Part shown: positions 47,025 to 59,125 of the stretch, in pieces
Numbering within the stretch: the stretch's first letter is position 1
Layout: each line of letters starts with the position of its first letter
Origin: Zarea fungicola
Taxonomy: Eukaryota; Ascomycota; Sordariomycetes; Hypocreales; Cordycipitaceae
Assembly (NCBI GenBank): GCA_900169235.1
Contig: FWCC01000070.1
Coordinates: forward strand, 62,001 to 126,000
DNA: 64,000 bases
Direction of reading: 5' to 3'
Made by a program: the position numbers and the translations under genes
The notes under the pieces: model-generated
The model's input: only the letters and a program-made list of their open reading frames with translations
Database searches by the model: none
What the model was told of the DNA's origin: nothing

Positions 47025-47649
47025 CTAGCAGAGAAACTGGTTCACATATTCCCTGCGATACTTGTTGTCGTCGAGCTCGTTGGACCGATTCAGAGGAGTC
47101 CATTTTGGTTCGTCTTTGAAGAGTCTCATAGCATGGATGTACTGGCTTGTTAGTCAAGAAAACCACACGTAACGGCAAGGTTACTTACGTTGGACTCGTC
47201 GGTCGTGAACCGGTGGTAGATGCCAGCAGGGAGTATGATGAGATCATCCTTGCTGAGATGAATGCGAACCCAACTCTCATCCTTGTTTCTCACATCGAAG
47301 AATCCTTGGCCATCTCGGATGTAGCGAATCTCCTCATCCTCATGAAGATGCTCATGGAAAAAGCTCTTGACCTTCTCCTCGTAAATGTCGCCCATTTTTT
47401 CAGGCGAAACGAATATCTCATCGCGATTCTTGTAGCCCCGCTCCTGAGCGAGCTGGTTTACTCCTTCAATATCTGGCATGCAGTAGTAGGCAACGCCGAG
47501 ATTCCCAAGCTCCTCAACGTTGATGGCTTTGCCAGAGTCATGCGCCAGCCGCTGGTCGCCCTTTTTTTTGCTGGTTAGCAATCTGGCGCATTAGCGAGTT
47601 TAAATCATCTGGCACTCACCTCAAGGCCATCATACAGATACGCTCGCAT
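47025..47649 (-). CDS. adi1: Acireductone dioxygenase (methionine salvage)
   Basis: Three exons, 47620-47649, 47189-47560 and 47025-47141 (introns 59 and 47 bp), give 172 aa. Cupin metal ligands are conserved: His81, His83 and Glu87 in [11 protein letters not shown], and His126 in LPAGIYHRF. The enzyme uses Fe(II) to convert the acireductone made by Utr4 into the keto-acid precursor of methionine. The C-terminus [19 protein letters not shown] is family-typical. A poly-A tract abuts the acceptor of intron 1. The second methionine-salvage enzyme of the window, Utr4, lies about 42 kb to the left. Confidence 0.96.
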
Positions 47650-48150
47650 TTTCGAATACGTCTGACGTCGCTGAGGGTGGATAGAATTTACAGCCCCTGC
47701 CGTCACAGGTGCTGTGAAGCGCAGCACAGTCCAGTTACATAAGCCCAACGCACCACGTCCATAAGCCATATGCCTTCTCCACAACTGGCACAGGCGAGTA
47801 GATTCTGGTATATAGCGATTCTCTGTAGTATACTCTCGTCAGTGTTCAATGTCGCCATGTTGGTGCCGCTCATCAAAGACGAATGAATACAATACAACAT
47901 GAATTTGGGAATACCACCCAAGTACAGTTTTGATAGTTCTATGCCCTTTTTTTATTTTATTTCTTTTTATAATAAATTGGTCTATCAAATTAACTTTCTC
48001 CGACAGATATCTCTCCGGTTCACAAGGGTTTGATGAGTGCCATGCTCCAAGTACAAAGTATTTCTAAAGAAAACAACGGCAAAAGTTTGTATAGCCGCAT
48101 AATAATTCAATTGTTCATGTGTGCGAAAGATGCTAGCTGCCGTCATGTGT
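47650..48150. other. Intergenic region upstream of adi1
   Basis: 501 bp between the adi1 start codon and the derlin stop codon. A T/A-rich patch at about 47942-47985 marks the derlin 3' flank. No gene is seen. Confidence 0.45.
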
Positions 48151-48938
48151 TTAACGGACTTCCGGGGCCGGAGCGTCGTGGCCCACGTCCGGCATCGTAC
48201 TGTCGTCGACGTCGGTGGTTGGTTGCGCTGGTCGGCCTTCAAAAAGCCTGCGCCACCATCCTGGAGGATCCAGAGGACGTGATCCGTTGTGGAGGGGAGG
48301 ATACACGTCTGAGAAGAAGTACCAGATATGCCCGATAATGACACCCATGATCTCATCCTTGGGAACGGTGCCATGCATGACGAGACTGAATCCCATCAGC
48401 ACCCAAGGCAGATATGGAGCGGTAAAAACAAGAATGCCGAGAAAACCGAGCTGCGTATCTGGGTTTCGTCGAGACCATATATAAACGAGGGTTGAAGAGA
48501 GAGGATGGCCAAGGAAGGGTAGAGAGACGAGTGGGGACAGGGCGATGAGGCTGACCATTGCATAGAGCAAAAGCCAGGAGAAGTGAGCAGCCGAGCGGCC
48601 GGATGATTCTTCAAGCAGTCGTGAGTATCGTTGCAGGAAATAAATGTGGAAAAGGAGGTTGATCGAGAATGGGCCGAAGTAGAGAAAGGACGTTACGAGC
48701 CGCCAATACTGTCAATGCTGGGTTAGTCATAGCGGCCAGCAGAACAGGCTGCGCAAAATACCTGTGCCCGGTGAAAAACAGCCCTATAGCTGTAAAATAA
48801 CTGGTATGGCGAGACGATGCGACATTGAACCAGGGCGCTGGCCAGCAGTGTCGCTGTCGTCCACCATCGCGTGCATACCGGCGTCTCCCAGAACCAGGCC
48901 TCCACCGGCAGTCGTGCTCCATCCATCGCCTGATCCAT
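48151..48938 (-). CDS. Derlin (Der1/Dfm1 family, ER-associated degradation)
   Basis: Two exons, 48762-48938 and 48151-48708 (53 bp intron, GACTAACC branch), give 244 aa. The N-terminus PVEAWFWETPVCTRWWTTAT and the YWRLVTSFLYFGPFSINLLF block are derlin hallmarks. The GVIIGHIWYFFSDVYPPL segment is the conserved rhomboid-like GxxxG region near residue 190. Four to six membrane segments fit a rhomboid pseudoprotease; no Ser-His dyad is expected. It works in retrotranslocation of misfolded ER proteins with Cdc48 and Hrd1-type ligases. The tail is short and lacks an obvious SHP box for Cdc48, so Der1 versus Dfm1 is left open. Confidence 0.93.
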
Positions 48939-49729
48939 GTGAAAGAGGGAAGACCAGTCGAGTATGTGAGATCCGCGAGCTTCTGGGCACAATCACGGGC
49001 TATAAATGCCGCTTCAAGTCACCATGAACTCGGCCTAGGAGAAGTTTCGGATTAACAAGGTGTCCTGTGCTAGTGTGATGGAGAATGTCATAGAGCCACG
49101 TTGGGCAGCGGGCTCTGCGATAGCGCAGTGTACAAAAAGGTAGTGGCAACATAGGTACTAATAAGCTGGCTGAGACCACGCTTGGGCAATTGGGGTATCA
49201 GCCACGACAGGTAACCACTACCTACCTATCAAGTATCCACCAGCCACAGCCACACAAACCAACAACAAGCAACAAAGTAACTAACACCGAACCCCGTGGC
49301 AGTTTGTTGTTTCCCCGTCGGTTTTCCTTCTTCTCGTCATTAGATTACTGATACACCGCACTTCCTTATTTTATTTTGCCAGTGGAAGTAATGGATGCAT
49401 TGTTGAGATATGGACTGAATTAAATCTGTGGAATCTTGGTAACAACTAACTGATAGCCTGAGTTATCAGGAATACGAGTACGTCTGGTTATGTGGTTAGT
49501 TGTTACTATCTCGATGCACTGTTTTACCGTTATTGCCGCCGAGAATATTCCGTACATTTTGAATTGTCGCGTTCAGAGATGCCCCCCCCCTTATGTGTCT
49601 AACTAACCAAGCCGACATACAATCCCGCACTAGCCCCCTCCCACCACGCCACCGGTAACTACGTCACTATAGGAGAAAGAAACGGTGCCAGTTGTATACT
49701 TACTCAGTTGCATTAGACACCAACCAAAA
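48939..49729. promoter_or_regulatory. Divergent promoter region derlin / FUN14-like
   Basis: 791 bp between two outward-facing start codons. It has TACCTACCTATC-type words near 49220 and a C-homopolymer run near 49580. No gene is recognised. Confidence 0.45.
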
Positions 49730-50295
49730 ATGTCGAGATTAAGACACATCAGCAAGCTTTTTGCTTTGGGAATTGGGCCAGCTGCCTGTGTTGGCATCTC
49801 GTTTGTCCACAACATGCCTATAAGGCTCGACGCGTCAGAGCCAGCGCCGGCCTTCCAACAACTACAGCGACACAACTCACCTCCCAACAGACGACTGCCG
49901 CCCCAAATTATTGAACAAGTGTCACGCGGCAGCATTTTGGGTATCTATCTGTGATTCCTCCCACTGTTTCCAATGTCATGCTAACGCAACTCACGGCGCA
50001 GGGTTTGGAACTGGTGTCCTTGTCGCCCTTTTCTCACGCACACTAGTCCTCTTGGGCGGGTTGGTAGCCGGATCATTGCAGGTATATGAGGGCATCCCAT
50101 GAATTAAATGGGATCTGTATTCAGCTAATAGCGGCCCAGATTGCGTCGAGAATGGGCATCGATGCCTTCGGCATCATCCCCATCGACAGGAAGATACTGA
50201 CAGGTTCATCAATGCTTAGGATTTGGAGTGGGAGGCCGTGGTTTACATCATCATTTTTATTGACTTTTATCCTTGCGGCATTCGTCCGCCTTTAG
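49730..50295 (+). CDS. FUN14-family mitochondrial outer membrane protein
   Basis: Three exons, 49730-49940, 50002-50081 and 50125-50295, give 153 aa. The FUN14 domain begins at RGSILGFGTGVLVALFSRTL, a glycine-spaced membrane helix, continues through LVLLGGLVAGSLQLIAAQIA and ends with a second hydrophobic helix at the extreme C-terminus (FTSSFLLTFILAAFV). The basic, acid-poor N-terminus (SRLRHISKLFALGIGP) fits mitochondrial targeting. Relatives include mammalian mitophagy receptor FUNDC1, but no clear LC3-type motif is visible. Intron 2 is only 43 bp, with no good branch site, so that joint is the weakest. The stop codon overlaps that of the convergent aminopeptidase gene. Confidence 0.8.
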
Positions 50296-52377
50296 ATTGG
50301 TTGAGTGTTGCGCTTAAGCCATGCGATCGCGAGCTCGTCATTCGCAACGAGGCCTTGGGTTTTTTCCAGCGTCTCCCTATTCTTGGCATTGATCCAGTCC
50401 TTTTCCTCCTTAGTGAGCAAGGATATCTCAATCATGTTGTTGCAGTATGGGACCATCGTCACATTCTCAAAGCCATAGTATGGCGTGCCACCAAAATTGT
50501 TCTTCGTCTTGATCTCTGTAACCATAATAATGTTCTCGATTCGAATGCCGAAGTTTCCGTCTTCGTAATAACCGGGCTCGTTTGAAAGTACGTTGCCAAG
50601 TTTAAGGGGGAATTCGCTATACGCCGGGCGTGCACCAATACCCATTGGGCCTTCGTGCACGTTAAGAAATGAGCCGACGCCATGGCCAGTCCCGTGACGA
50701 AAGTCTAGGCCAGCGTTCTAGCACAGTGTTGGTCAGCCACTCAAAACCGTGGCCATTCAATTGACTTACCCAGAGAAACTGTCGAGCAAAGGCGTCTAGG
50801 GCGTAACCAGTAACGCCCTTGGGGAAGACGGCTCGATCCAGTGCAATCATTCCCTTAAGAACACGGGTGTACGCCTCCTTCTCCCTGTCGGTCGGGGTGC
50901 CGAAGTGCATTGTGCGAGTAGTATCTGTAGTGCCGTCGTAGTACTGAGCGCCAGAGTCACAGAGGTAAACTGCGTTAGGGTCAATCACCGAGCTCTTGCC
51001 GTGCTTGGCGTTGTAGTGCATAATGGCAGCACTTGGTTATGTTAACATCATATCTTCAAACCTGAGATGGTGCAGTCTTACTTGGGTCCAGTACAAGAAA
51101 TAGTGGCAAATGAGTCGCCGACAAATAGATCCTGCTTCTTGCGAAACTCCAGAAGCTTATCGGCAGCTTGCGCCTCGTCAATGGTAGCCTTCTTCTCCAC
51201 CAGCTGGTCCTCGAGCCACGCAAAGTACGAGATCAGAGCCGCGCCATCGCGAATATGACAAGCTCGCATACCCTCCAGCTCGACCTGGTTTTTGATGGAC
51301 TTTGCGTTCGTAATTGAGCTCTTAACCTCCTCAACCTTTTCTTCGCCACCTATGGCGGTCTTCACAGCCCACGAGGCAGTATTGGTGATGAGGTACTTGC
51401 CGTCGGTAGCCTGTTCAACATCGCTGAAAAAGCTGCCATAAGGCTTCACCTTGACATCGTTGGCGGCAAGATGCTCGCTGACGGACTGGTCAACCTTTGA
51501 TTCATCAATATAGAGTACAGCCTCGTTTGGTGTGATAGATGCGTAGCAGTAGAAGACTGGATTGTACTCGACGTCGTTTCCACGCAGATTAAAGAGCCAG
51601 GCAACTTCATCCAACATTGTGACATACATGCCGGCAGCTTTCTTCTTTGATATTTCCTCGCGTAGTTCGGCGAGCTTCTCTCTAACTGACTTGCCGGCGT
51701 ACTTCTCTGGGTGGACAAAAATATTGTTGGTCGGGATGGCAGGGCGGTCAATGCCCCAAACCTTGTCAACCAGATTCTCGCTGAGAGCAACTAATCCGGA
51801 GCCCCCAGCCTTTTGAATTGTCTCTGCCAGCTTCCTTGCTGCAGCTGGGGTGATGAGAGTAGGATCCACGCCGGCGGCTTTGCCATCTTTGCATTGCTCT
51901 GCGACCCAATCTTGCCATGTAATCTCGTCTGGGATTCCAAACTTGATCAGTCTCCAGTTGTCGTCCAGTTGCGTTGCGGCTTGGTTAAAATATCGGCCGT
52001 CGGTCGAGAGAGCCGCTGCTTCGTCGCTAATCACGGCAGAGCCTGCGGAGCCGTCGAATCCTGATATGTACTCTCGGCGGTTGAAGCAGTCCGCAGCGTA
52101 CTCAGATGCGTGGCTATCGCCAGAGGGGACAACTATATAGCATCAGTTCCGGTCCTATTCAGTTTGCTCGAAGAATATGCTCACTATAAACGCTCACGTT
52201 GTTTTCCTTCATGAGCTTGCGCAGTTCAGCGAGACGGGGTGCTGTGTTTACTCTATCCATGTTGTTTGGTGCTGCCCAAAAACGTTCAGTGGTACAACTA
52301 TAGGGCAATCGTCTCGCTATTGAGGAAGAGAATAAATGTAGCTGCCAATAAGCTGTTACAGATCTCAATCGCAGCAT
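50292..52377 (-). CDS. ampp: Xaa-Pro aminopeptidase P (M24B)
   Basis: Four exons, 52185-52377, 51082-52132, 50770-51031 and 50292-50717 (introns 50-52 bp), give 643 aa. Domain order is creatinase-N, middle, then pita-bread catalytic domain. Manganese ligands are in place: [16 protein letters not shown] (two Asp), HGTGHGVG (His), [17 protein letters not shown] (two Glu). The enzyme removes N-terminal residues before proline. Two in-frame starts are plausible. The ATG at 52377 adds a 39-residue Ser/Arg-rich leader resembling a mitochondrial presequence. The ATG at 52260 ([17 protein letters not shown]) gives the usual cytosolic form of 604 aa. Confidence 0.95.
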
Positions 52378-53614
52378 TAAATCGCCCTAGGGGGAGGGGT
52401 CAGTCATAATAAATATGGTTTTTGTTTGTGAGCTGAGCTGCTCAACCGGAAACCCGCGGCTCTTGTACCCCTCCCCCACATGACCCTGTGGATCGTAGAC
52501 GTGCGTGCACATTCCCGATTGAGCTGATAGCCCCCAATGTTACGTTATAGCGCCATTCCTGTAGCTGCTTCGAGATAAAGATATTTATTTGGCAATTATG
52601 AAAAACACAAGGTGTACTAGCGAGTTTGAACGACCACATATCATCTAGATGCCCTTCCTTTTGTCGAGGTCGGTAAAATGAATGATGATGGTGGTGTGTG
52701 GAATGCGCTTTGCTGCTAGCAAGCCCAGGAGAGGAAAATAAATCGATGCATCCGTCCATATGGAAGTTGAAATACAAGTTGGGTAACTGTTTGCAATCTT
52801 GTTTTCTGATAGAAAAAGGCTTCTGGGACTTGACACCTTTTTTTTAAACTAGTAAATAAATGTATAATAAATACATATTTGGTTCTTTTTTTAATATGTA
52901 TTGAATTTTTCTTTCACTAACTGTGCGTAATAGTGAACTTCAAACAAAATTTAATACGGGTATATATATATAGTACGACTATACCTGCAGCGGCTGTGTT
53001 TTTTTTTTTTAAACGAAGATTGTATATCAGACAGAAACTAAGGGCACCGTAAAGAAAAAGTGAGAAAAAAGCCTACAGCATACCACATTAAATATTTCCA
53101 GGTATCGCAAGCGTGATATTATAGCTCGCAATCACTGTAATCTTTTTAGAGAGATTCCTTTTTAACCACAATGCGACTCTGAACTGGGCGGTTTCTTTTT
53201 TTTTTTTCCTTGACCTCCTTCAGGATCACGCATGCATCATTTTCAAGTACCCCACCCACTCACTCACTAGTCAAATACTCACGCAAGCTATTTTTTTAGA
53301 GCTTACTTTACTCAATCCAAAACAAGAATTAGAAAATAATAAATAATTTCTTTAAAAAAAAATCTGACAGTTGTCCGCTCTTAGTTTCCATTTAAGGTCA
53401 ACTAACTGATTAATTTATTGGCTTGAAGCGACTCTCTACAGCCTAATAGGTCTTTCACATTGAAACTTGCACTTTTAAGATCCACCGTGCCGCGGGCTTA
53501 ATGCATCTCCCTTAGCTGCATGATGTACGAAGATGCATAAGCTGGATTGTAAACTTCCGGCTGGTTCTCACAGTTGTCCGCACCTTGGTAATTGCAAAGC
53601 ATGCTCGGATAACA
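52378..53614. other. Divergent intergenic region with AT-rich island
   Basis: 1.24 kb between aminopeptidase P and Trp-tRNA synthetase start codons. Positions about 52830-53400 are AT-rich with several T runs (near 52998, 53197) and TAAATA words, no open frame and no terminal repeats. It could be RIP-degraded repeat DNA or a matrix-type spacer. Confidence 0.5.
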
Positions 53615-54926
53615 ATGCAAAGGCTACTATCAAACCAGGCTTTACAGCAGCGAGTTATATTCTCTGGTATTCAGCCCACAGGGGTACCGCACTTGGGCAA
53701 CTACGCCGGAGCGTTGCGAGAATGGGTGCGGCTTCAAAACGAAGAACCGAAGCATTCTCGTCTATTGTATTCAATAGTTGACTTGCATGCAATCACAGTA
53801 CCACAAGAACCTGAAGCTCTTCGACGATCGAAGCGGGAGGCTCTTGCTGCTCTATTGGCAATTGGCATCGACCCAAGTCGCTGCACTCTGTTCTATCAAT
53901 CCTCTGTATGGATACGCCAAACTATGTTCCGTGATAGGCTAGTCCTGTTGTCACTAATATTCACCAAGGTGCCTGGGCATTCCGAGCTCATGTGGATACT
54001 ATCATGTACAGCATCTGTGGGATATCTATCCCGAATGACGCAGTGGAAGGTAAGCGACCTACCCTCTGACTAGTGCTGTTCCCTTTCACACAAATGCATA
54101 CTTACGTACTGGCTATCTAGTCAAAACTCAGCCTTGCCGAGTCGTCCCGCGTAGGTGATGGGCGCGTTGGGGCAAAACTCAAGCTAGGCTTATTCTCATA
54201 TCCCGTTTTACAAGCTGCCGATATTCTTGTGCATAGGTTAATAGATCCCCTTCTCCTGTCATCTCAAACTGCTCACAGTCTCGCAGAGCTACTCATGTTC
54301 CTGTTGGTCATGATCAGCAACAGCATCTAGAGTTTGCACGCGAATGTGTCACAAACTTTAACCATGCTTACGGGCCACATCTTGTTCCCCCTGAAACTAT
54401 AACATGTAAGATACAAGCTACTTTACTGTCATTCCAGACTCCTCAAACTTGCGCGGCTAATCCTCATCTCATAGCACCGGTCCGCCGAGTCATGTCGCTC
54501 GCGGAACCGACGTCTAAAATGTCGAAATCCCACCCATTGGAACGCTCCCGCATTCTTTTGACTGATAATGCAGACGTCATCCACTCCAAGATAGCATCTG
54601 CTCGTACAGATTCTTTGCCGGGCATCAGTTACGATACCCAGGCGCGGCCAGGCATATCAAATTTGCTGGACATACTGTCAATATTTCATCCAGAAAGCAA
54701 GACTGCCGTACAATTAGCCACAGAATACAGCGATTCCAGTCCACGTGAACTGAAGGCAGCTGTTTCAGAGGCGGTTATTGCCGGAATGGACGGCATCGGG
54801 CGGCGGTATGAGCAGCTTCTAGAAGACACCAACTTTATTGATCACATCGCTGAAGAAGGCGCAAAAAAAGCAAGTCAAAGCGCCGATGAGACGATGCAGA
54901 TTGTTAGGGAAGCTATTGGTTTTTAA
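53615..54926 (+). CDS. msw1: Mitochondrial tryptophanyl-tRNA synthetase
   Basis: Five exons, 53615-53905, 53969-54049, 54121-54236, 54287-54405 and 54475-54926, give 352 aa. Class I synthetase signatures are present: PHLGN at residues 25-29 (HIGH motif) inside IFSGIQPTGVPHLGNYAG, and KMSKS at 217-221. PVGHDQQQHLEFAR is the TrpRS-specific ATP/tryptophan region. The bacterial-type length and sequence mark the organellar enzyme, not the cytosolic Wrs1. The N-terminus MQRLLSNQALQQRV is short but acid-free and may suffice as a presequence. Introns are 50-71 bp. Confidence 0.95.
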
Positions 54927-55214
54927 ACTGTTCCATTACGGCTTCAAACCCTTGTACCAATATCTATCTTGAAAGAACACCACAGAACTTGTACCACTAT
55001 TTGTATAGACAACTACTAGATAGAAAGCCTGTGTCCCCCTTTTCCCAGGCTGCTAATCATTTAAGCACCATGTTACATCCATGACCAAGTTTTTACGCTG
55101 TGTACGAAAAGGTTGAACCCCGAGCCGCAAGCCAGAAATCACGAATTATTTGGTTCGTGGCACGAGCACCGCGGAGACTAGACAACTGTTAGCATGTTCT
55201 TTCAATATAAGCTA

Positions 55215-58200
55215 TCAGGGATGGTTCTCGAACCTTGAGAGTTTCTTGACAAGCATTGATTTGTCTGCTTGTGACACCTTGGAGCTAGGGAACGACGGGT
55301 GGTTCAACCCAGCCTCCAACCAATCCTTTGCTTTTGAGTACCGATTGAATAGCTTTTTCAAAGGTTCGCTGAGCTTATCCAACTCGCTACGTGATGCATT
55401 TCCTCCGATATTTCTCGCAATACTTTGGCAGAGTAGCGGACCAAGTGTTGCCATAGCAGCCGAGAGAACCGACTGACAGCCTTCCTCGGAGCTTCTCATG
55501 TTGACGAATGTAGACTGTTCGTTTATATTTAGCATCCGTTGAAACCGAGCCGTGAATGAACATACCCAGAATTCTGCGGCTGCCGCTTTCGGCAGCGGTT
55601 CATTTCCGTCCAAGGCTTGTAACGTAAAGAGAAAGAAGTATTCTGCCATATCCAGGGGCTGTGCTTGTAATAACACAGTTGGTTCCTTACTTATAATACG
55701 ACTAGCAATCTCTATTGCGTTCTGTGCAACCTCTGGCTCTGCGGAGATGTCGACTTGTGGTACCCTTACCTCGGCAAGGCGTGAGTTGGTGTCCCTAGGT
55801 AGTTGCTTCAGTAGACCTATGACCCAGCCCAATACCACTGAAAAGATGATGTTTTGATTATCTTTGTCGTGTATTGAGTTGACGAACGAGCATGCTGTGC
55901 TTATAAACAACCCTACTCGTGGTGTAGAAAGCGTATGGGATGCGAAGTACTGTGCGACCTCAGCCGATGGTAGAACAAAGGGACCAGGTTCCATCTCAGA
56001 GAAGCCAGTTCGCAGCACATTGCAGATTTGTTCTGTAATTTCAGCACTGCTGGGGAACATCTTTTGAAGCTCCACTATTATACTAACAATCCGCTGTTGA
56101 ATTTCTGGTAATATTGCGCTCTCAAGCTGGACGGTTTGATTTTCATGCTCAAGGTCAATCGCTTTCTCTGGGGGTGCTTGTACACCCTTACCTACACCCA
56201 CAAGGCACCGCAGCACCTTCAATGCCATATGAAGACCGGCATTTTCTTCTGGAATGCTGTCCGGGCAAGCCAGTTGGTTAATCGTGGTCCTGTTTCCACT
56301 CTGGGCGGCTGGAAGATGCCGACACTTATAAAGGTCGCTTTCGATGAATTCCAAAATCCGACCAATTTTTTCATGTCTGGCTGTAGGATAAGTAATGGCT
56401 TGAGCTACGGATGATAAAGCGCCAAGAGTTCTTTCACTGGTTACACAATCGAGCTGCTGTAAAGCAGTAACCCTCGCATATTCTGCCAGGAAGGCGTCGA
56501 CCTCCGTCTGCAGGTGTCCACGGCACGAAGAGCATAGCCTCAATATAGACTTCGACGCTGCTGCTGCCATTAAGTTGTTCCCGAGTGTAGAAAACAATAA
56601 CTCCAGCGCCAGAGGTAGCATCACCGGATGTCTTTCGAAGTATTCGGTGTACAGTTCGATCAACTGAAGGCATGTTTGTTGGGTTCTTGCTGGCACTATA
56701 TCTCTCCCGTTTCGAAGCATTGAAAACAACTCTGAGTCGAAAACTGAAGCCAGGAAGTCATCACAGCGGTCATCGTCTTGGCAACAGTCAGCTAGACCTC
56801 CTAGACAGTAGGCGGCTGCCTCAAGACGTAGCCATAAAGACTGACGAAGTGACGATACTATGGTATCCACAAAAGTACCAAGCAGTTGCGGGCCTACCAA
56901 GGCATAGACAGATAGAAGCAGATCAACAACATCCTTCCTCGAGTCTGTAAACCCAGCTCTATCATTTGAGTCCCAATTTGTGACCTCTTCGCTGGCTGGG
57001 TAGGTGATTTTTTGCCAAGCACTTGAAGAAGCTTTCAAAAGGAACGAAAACGCTGCGGCTTTCCACGGATTCTCTTCACTCGTCTCAGTTGCTAGGTAGT
57101 CTGGCACTGCTTCTGCGAATGAAGACCAAAACTCAACCACAGGCACAAAGATTCTATCGTCTACCACTGGATAGCCTTGTGCGAGAAGAAGGTCACATAT
57201 GTGGGACAATATTTCGGAGCTTTCCGAGTGGCATGTCTGCACGAGGAACGCCATTCTAGTATCAGCAAAGGCTAAGAGTAGCTGAGCGAACAGCGTTGAA
57301 TCGAAGGCAAAGTCTCCCTCTGCAATTCTTTCGTAAAAAGAAGAAGCCCATCGACTTTTGAATAATACATCAAACAGTCTATAGTGATCGCGCGTAAACA
57401 GCGATGTATTGGTTGAGAGAGAATCTGTAAGGAGCTCCGCTGAAACTTCGTACACGGCTTCAACGGCCAATAACTCAATAACCCTTCCAACCAAGGGTTG
57501 CAAAGAACCTATCGAGTTATTCTCGTGTGCCGGTGCTTTCTGTGATAGTGATATCCAAGACTGTGGGTTGAAAAAGTCAGTTCATATGTAGTCACTGGCT
57601 TGGAGCGTCGTGGTAATTTATGATCATACCTGGAGGCATTTGACAGCGTCCTCGAGAATAGCTGGTGGAGTCTCGTCGCTTTGGAGGCATCTTTCCATTA
57701 CTGTAATGAGGCCTGCTGAGTTTTCTAGTATGGAGTGATAGATATTTGCACTGTATTTATATTTTATCAGTTGTAGTCAGCATGATATCGATCACACTCA
57801 CTTACTTATTTGCGGAGTTCGGATCGAGTCTTGTCACGTCTTCCACGACGTTTGTTGCTACCCACAAGAGAGCTTGCAATTTCCTTGGGTCTAGCTGTGC
57901 TATTATGGCGTTTATGTCGGGACTGGATTCCATATCTTGCGGCAAGCATGTCTGGTTAGTTGCCAGGCACACGCCAATGTGAACCAGGAATCGGGGCCAG
58001 ATAGCATGATATCGTAGAAAATACGTTGATAGGGCTGAGACAAGCTTTCTAGTGACTAGACGACTTCTGTCCTTGCTCACTGATTCTGTGTACCATCCGA
58101 TTAGGCATGTAAGCAGTTCTGTAGCTTCCTGTTTCGATATTGACGCACTGAATGTCGGGTTAGAATTGGCACGGTGCGGATCATGCTTCAACTCACTTTT

Positions 58201-58491
58201 CGGTATTCAGTTTTACGATGATTGTGAGTACGCCGAAAAATTGTACCTTTTCATCCGGTCGGCTGATAAGTTCTTTGGACAGCTTCCATGCTTGTGGCAA
58301 GCTTTGTATGTGAGCGAGAGCAGCTTGGGTGTTCGCAATTGCCTCTGGCGTGTTTGGTTGGTATAACGAAAGTATCAACTGTGCTTGGTCAGGGTTTTTT
58401 CTCATCTGTTTTGGCGTCTCGCGTCGGATCTGCGTACTGGTTCGACATGCTCGACCGTTGCTGGCCCTTGTATTTCCATCTCAGTAGCCAT
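55215..58491 (-). CDS. kap122: Importin-beta family karyopherin (Kap122/importin-13-like)
   Basis: Five exons, 58438-58491, 58197-58378, 57806-58147, 57630-57750 and 55215-57560 (introns 49-69 bp), give 1014 aa. The chain is all-helical with HEAT-like repeats. The N-terminus LILSLYQPNTPEAIANTQAA and QAWKLSKELI, then VQFFGVLTIIVKLN, is the importin-beta N-domain that binds Ran-GTP. The size (about 110 kDa) fits the importin-13/transportin-3 branch; Kap122 (Pdr6) is the closest yeast relative I recognise. It moves cargo through nuclear pores. The first exon is only 18 codons, supported by frame and by a CTGAC branch site. Mtr10 is the main alternative identity. Confidence 0.82.
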
Positions 58492-59125
58492 TTATACGTC
58501 TGCTAAGCAGGGAGAATTCGGTGCTGGCTTATCCTTAGTACGACTAGGGAATAATCTCAAACGATGGGTACTACGCGGTACCACGCGGCACCGGTTAGAT
58601 ATCCCCGGAATTGCACACATGCAAAAAGAAACAGAAAGGGAAAACAAGCCACTCGGGTCAAACAGAATCACGAGCAATTCCGACAGACAACTGTGATAGA
58701 AGAACGCTTTTGGCGGGACAATGTTGTATCTCATCCAGCCACAGGGTAGCTAAATTTTGACCTTGCAGCCCCACTACATTGCTTGGAACCGTCAGCCGAG
58801 CTCCCAAGAAGCACGCAATGTTGGCCACTGCGTCAAGGAGCAAACCTTAGAAAGAGAACAAAGGAAGGGACAAGGGAAAAAAAGAGCAAAACGATGACTT
58901 GTCACGAAATGAGGCTATATTATTTGGTCATGCATGTTTGGTTAGGCGAGGCACCGAGGTAGTGTGAAGACTCCAGTTTTTATTCCCGCCGGAGACGTTT
59001 ACTCTATGATACATGGCAAGCCCATTGCCGACCTATTATTGCCACACCTGGCGCCAAGATAACCACTGAATGCTATACACTGAACCAAAATACCAAGGCC
59101 AAGACTCCGATTAGAAGGTGGGATG
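58492..59125. other. Intergenic region upstream of the karyopherin gene
   Basis: 634 bp between the kap122 start codon and the rsm10 stop codon. Only short antisense frames are present; no family resemblance is seen. Confidence 0.5.
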
